Shown: positions 59,881 to 64,000 of the stretch, piece after piece
How the letters are laid out: every line of letters starts with the position of its first letter
Numbering within the stretch: position 1 is the first letter of the stretch
Source of the DNA: Anthoceros angustus
Lineage: Eukaryota; Streptophyta; Anthocerotopsida; Anthocerotales; Anthocerotaceae
Assembly: GCA_010909165.1 (NCBI GenBank)
Contig: VJWM01000118.1
Location: 310,001-374,000 of the forward strand
Length of the DNA: 64,000 nucleotides
Direction: 5' to 3'
Position numbers and translations under genes: made by a program
Notes under the pieces: model-generated
The model's database searches: none
What the model saw: the letters and a program-made list of their open reading frames with translations, nothing else
Told to the model about the DNA's origin: nothing

Positions 59881-60339
59881 TCTCCCACTTTCTGAATGCC
59901 CTTCATGTCCGTGACCTTGAAGGCGAACACCTCAAAAACTCCCCAGTGCTTTAGTCCTTCCTTCAGTCCGGAGGCATGCCTTTCTTAAACTTCGTGAATT
60001 TGCTGGCGGACCTCCACTTCTTCCACGCCGTCCGGGTTCACCGTCCCCTGCCGCCTCGCGTCCAAACCCCTCGTCCTCCACTCGGGATCCCCTCTCGCAT
60101 CCCCATTCTCTCGAAGAGCTCGTCGGAGGTGAATCGTGTTACTCCTTCGATGTCCGCTTTTCCTTGGTCCGACTCTTCACTGCCTCCCGGGTCCGACCTC
60201 CTCTTCACTTCCTTCCTCCGGCCCGTTGTGGCGTTTACAAAACAATCAACCACTTCCGCGCCAAAGGCATCCCGGTAGTCCATCTCCTCCTCGGACCGCG
60301 GATCTTGGCGAAAGGGTACGCCTCCGAGCTATCTTGTTC

Positions 60340-60800
60340 GCCGCGTGGAGTCCTCCGGTATACCCTGGTAGTGCTCAGTTTCCCACAATAGGTGTCCTTG
60401 CTCCGTGTGATAGCAACCCTCCCTTCTCGCACCTTAGGGTCCCAGTCCACGGCTTGAAGTGAATCTCCTTCCTTCCAAAGTGTAGCTGTCTGGCCAACCC
60501 ACCCATGGCGCCAAAGAACACCTCATACCCTAATGGTCCGGTTTGATCACAACAAAATCCGGTTTGTAGGGTGCACTATGGTGGTAAGACTCGGTTAACT
60601 CCCCGGATCTCTTCTTGACATGTCCGCCATTCTCGAGTCTTCGTTGAGGGTTCAAGGATGTGAAGCCCAATTTTCGTGCCGTTTGTGATGAGGTTGACTC
60701 CGGACCCGTGTCCAACGGTACATCCTTGATGATACATCCAAATCTCCACTTGTACCATGGCGCCTGGTCCGTATGGGACACCACCACTTCCACGCTACCC
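60340..60800 (-). pseudogene. Retropepsin of element B (frameshifted)
   Basis: Minus-strand frame with IIKDVPLDTG, containing the aspartic-protease LDTG active site, followed in another frame by GLHILEPSTKTREW. The order matches element A. Confidence 0.75.
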
Positions 60801-61699
60801 TTCACGGCTTTGGTGCTCCGCGGTGGGTTTCCCTAACGGCCCGAGACCTCTTGGATTTCGGGTTATCCTCGGCCAGAAAGGACACAAGGTCTGCGATTCA
60901 TCATCGTTCCGCCACATTAAAGGGGCGAGGCTTCTACCCCAATCGAGGATCCTGCTGCGTCCTCATCCTCTCCCGATCACTGTGTTCGGTATTCTCCGGA
61001 TGCTTGCGCATTTCCTCCGCAACATCTCGGTCACCTCCGGACTACGTCCGGTGGAAATCTGGCCCGGGAGGCACCGTTCCTTCTCCCGTCTCACGGAGAA
61101 CTTCCTTGGGTAATCCCTCGGCGGGCTGCCGTCCAGCCCTCCTTCACCGGATCCTCTGGTATTTCCGTTTGATTGCCTTCCTCGGCCCGTGACGCTTCCT
61201 CGATCTTGTTCTTCTTCAATGGCGCCTTTCGTCGCTCCTTCCTTCGCCACGAGTAGACACCTCAAGATTTCCACGCCCACCCTTCCTTCGACACCCCACC
61301 GTACCTTCTTGTTCTTTTCCATCTCGCACAGGGAATCTCTTCCCACCAATGAGCATCTTCGACTTGCCGTGACGGATCTTAGGAGGTGGCGTTGGTGGTC
61401 GAGTTCTCCGCTTGGTGTGGCATATCGCACTGCCCCTTGCGGGGTTGGGACATAGCGTCTTGCCTGTATACCCGGCACCTTGCGATCGCCACACTCGAAG
61501 TCCCCATTACCTCGTTGAGTGCGGACACGCGTTGGAGTAATGGCGAGATTCCGTTCCAGACCACGGCCGTCGGAGGATACGAAGGGCTCCCATGCGGTCT
61601 TTGCATCGGTGGGGCTCGTTGTATTGACGGACCTCCAGTTGACGGATACATGGTTTTGGGATATCGCGGCCCAGAGGGGGCTTCCTGTACCTGATAGGC

Positions 61700-63115
61700 C
61701 TCTTCCCATTGCTCCTCAGCCTCCTCCTCGTATTCGTAGTCCACTTGATGCACCGGCCTTGAGGGGCAGTTGGATTTCGAATGGCCGTGTTGCCGGCACG
61801 GCACACCGAGATGCTCGTGGTGTTTTCCGCGCTCGGTCCTTAACTGGTTTATCGCGTCCTCTACTCTCTTTATCACTTTTTCCAGTCCTCCCGCACTGCC
61901 ACCTCCTTTGAGGGAGTCGGGTCCGGAGCTTCTCGGACGGTCTTGGTGTCACCACCTCCTTCTTACCCCGCTTCTTTTAGCCGGGCCTTCTTGCTCTTCT
62001 TCTTGGGATACTCTTCCTCGCTAGAGACCTCCGTCTCTTCTTCTTGGACGACCGCTCCTCCTCAAGACACCTCCGATTGGTCTTCCTCCTCCTCAAGACT
62101 CTTCCTCCTGAGTCCGAACCCCGCTTCTTCTTCTTCTTGCCTCCTTGGCGGTTCTTTATCCTCGATGTAGCGATTCCTCGTAGTTTTCGGCCGCTCGACC
62201 GCCTTGCCCACGTCCTTCTCGGCTAGCGGCGGGCGTGCGCCATGGGTTTGGCTAGACCGCCGCGAACCACCGCATCGCTTGCATCGTGGTATGGGTTGGA
62301 TGCCGATCCTCGGGCATAGAACCGCTCGATGTCTGAGCCCGGCTTCTCCTTCTTCCTCGCTTGATTTTCCAACTTTGATAATACATACCCCTCCGGTCGA
62401 TCCTCGAAACCGTTCTAAGAAGGCATTTTCAAAGCTTCAAACGAGGCGGGTGGGGCATTCTCCTGGTCGGTACTTTCTCCGATACCATTGAGCTTGCCCC
62501 TGAGAACCCCTTGGAAAAGCTGGATGAGCCGCGCCTCCTCTCCGTTGAAGTTGGCTTTGGACATGAAGTCCTCCACAAAGGTCTCGCATCCGCTCCTTCT
62601 TCCCTCGAAACCGTTCTAAGAAGGCATTTTCAAAGCTTCAAGCAGGCGGGTGGGGCATTCTCCGGTGGTCGGTACTTTCTCCGATACCATTGAGCTGTCC
62701 TCGGAGAACCCCTTGGAAAATTTGGATGGTGCGTCGACTCCCTCTCCGTTGAAGTTGGCTTTGGACATGAAGTCCTCCACAAAGGTCTCGCATCCGCTCC
62801 TTCTTCCCTCCGAATATGGAGTACGCTTGTTTGGTCGAGGTAGGGGCCATGGCACGCCATCGATGGGTTAGGCGTTGTCCTACCTTCTTCCGTTGGCGTC
62901 CCTTACCCGTACGTTGGTCCGACACCGACCACGTTCTCCCTCCTCGATCGACGGTGCTCTCTGGGTTTGACGTCTCTCTCTCCCTGGCTCGGAGCACGCG
63001 AGGTGACCACGTCCGATCCTCCCGACGGTTCACTCTTGACCGCCGCTCGACCGCCACGCATTCACTTACCTTCTCTTCCTAAGGACGCACTTTGCGACCA
63101 CGCACCGATTTCATT
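61700..63115 (-). pseudogene. Gag of element B (frameshifted, internally duplicated)
   Basis: The zinc knuckle near 61780-61810 can be read as C-x2-C-x4-H-x4-C across one frameshift (tail HGHSKSNCPS). Capsid-like TKQAYSIFGGKKE lies near 62820. A 201-bp tandem duplication falls within the gene. Confidence 0.7.
62402..62809. repeat. 201-bp tandem duplication in gag of element B
   Basis: Units 62402-62602 and 62603-62809 both start cctcgaaaccgttctaag. Element A has a single copy (about 51598-51800). The units differ by a few short indels. Confidence 0.9.
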
Positions 63116-63130
63116 CCAACGGCGCCAAAA

Positions 63131-64000
63131 TGTGGCGGACTTTGCGATGGACCGCGCACAATCCGTGTCGTTGTAGGAAGAAGTCCGTTCCCAAGGGAAT
63201 GATAGGCTGCCATCGGCTTTGTGATTCTACCGCCCTTAGCGCCACCCTCAACACACACACATACTCCTAACTACTCACGCGTTCACCGACAGCTGTGATG
63301 GCCAAACGTTTAAGGACCCGTTCGTCGTTGCCATACATCCTCACGCATCCCCTTTCCTCTCTCCCTCACGCTACACTCTTGGTCTTAGAAAAGACGCGGT
63401 TACTGCCGGACCTCCGTCGTTCGCGGGCCTCTCGTCCGGGCTCTACACGCCTCCCGAGTTCCTCCGGCCACACGCTTCGGGCCGGCCGCTGCTCGACGAG
63501 CACGGGTCATCACCCTTCCCCCGCACACCACAGCGTTAAGTCCGTCACGGGACCTTGATCAATCTCCCGAGTCTGTGCTCGCTGACTCAGACTCACGTTA
63601 GCAAGAAGACTCACAAAGGTCCGCAAGAACGGCATCAACACCAAGAGAAAGATGCTTTACTAGAGCACTCTTATATCTGCGCCCAAGGGCGTCTTTATTA
63701 CACCCCTATTCGAGCCGACAGCCCGGTATACCCTAATCGGCCGCCTACCATCCTATTTCCCCCTATCTCCTTCACATGGGTGGAAGGTCCTGGCCGCCTC
63801 GGAATGGGTGGTCCAATCCCCGTCACAGCACAATCGGATGATCCGTGAGGCGGGCCCTCCTCTCCCGAATCCTGTCAGCTCTGGCGGTCGACAACCGCCA
63901 TTACCGTCATCCTCCTCCGTGGCTCTCCTCGAAGTCCTCCACAAAGGTCTCGCATCCGCTCCCCTAGCGTAAGTCGAAGGGGCTCCTCATCGCCGCAGCC
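63131..64000 (-). repeat. 5' LTR of element B (cut by window edge)
   Basis: + strand start tgtggcggac. Aligned to the other LTRs, it should extend ~200 bp beyond the window. It contains a foreign patch at about 63914-63962 that matches gag of the same element. Confidence 0.75.

Larger units (their letters stand above)
52096..63130 (-). mobile_element. Ty3/gypsy element B, in tandem with element A (shared LTR)
   Basis: Minus-strand order as in A: 5' LTR (63131 to beyond 64000), primer-binding site tggcgccgttgg at 63127-63116, gag, protease, RT, RNase H, integrase, a ~4-kb post-integrase module, then the LTR 52096-53180, which also serves as the 5' LTR of element A. The body is longer than that of A mainly through internal duplications at 54165-55337 and 62402-62809. 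Confidence 0.85.

Overview
The window looks like nuclear DNA of a land plant. It holds intron-bearing genes typical of embryophytes (a CHUP1 chloroplast-movement protein, a steroleosin-type hydroxysteroid dehydrogenase, an FHA/coiled-coil protein, a Tim17/OEP16-family protein, and two secreted Gnk2/DUF26-like proteins), surrounded by Ty3/gypsy LTR retrotransposons. Introns are mostly short (about 100-300 bp). I cannot name the species; a bryophyte or lycophyte is a reasonable guess, but that is inference.

Layout. 1-4697: the 3' part of a GC-rich Ty3/gypsy element (element C, + strand) ending in its 3' LTR. 4698-9339: AT-richer DNA with an imperfect fold-back, a small pogo/mariner-like hairpin, a second short hairpin and a RING-finger ORF. 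9340-23678: a compact block of four intact genes, all on the minus strand and head to tail: CHUP1, FHA/coiled-coil, HSD/steroleosin, Tim17/OEP16-like. Apart from the start of the FHA gene, every exon junction I placed keeps frame. 23679-32517: AT-rich DNA with two Gnk2-like ORFs, two tandem duplications and the 3' part of a DNA N4/N6-methyltransferase-like gene. 32518-39835: a tandem array of four LTRs separated by three very short non-coding internal segments, inserted into an exon of the methyltransferase-like gene and flanked by a 5-bp target-site duplication (cactg). 39836-42684: the upstream exon of that gene, then AT-rich DNA with nothing recognised. 42685-64000: two minus-strand Ty3/gypsy elements (A and B) in tandem, apparently sharing one LTR (LTR-internal-LTR-internal-LTR).

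How the parts relate. The four genes look like ordinary housekeeping or organelle genes without operon-like logic. The retroelements form one family group: the autonomous elements A, B and C and the non-autonomous array share the last ~80 bp of the LTR and a primer-binding site of the tRNA-Asp type (core tggcgc), so the array was probably mobilised in trans by A/B-like elements. All gag-pol reading frames are broken by many small indels, whereas the neighbouring genes are clean. That means either old, decayed copies or poor consensus quality in collapsed repeats.

The most interesting observations are the array that splits the methyltransferase-like gene, the shared-LTR tandem, a catalytic Lys-to-Asn change in the HSD, palindrome-dense LTR starts, a perfectly conserved 23-nt dyad in the 3' modules, and a 232-bp-armed fold-back next to the RING gene.
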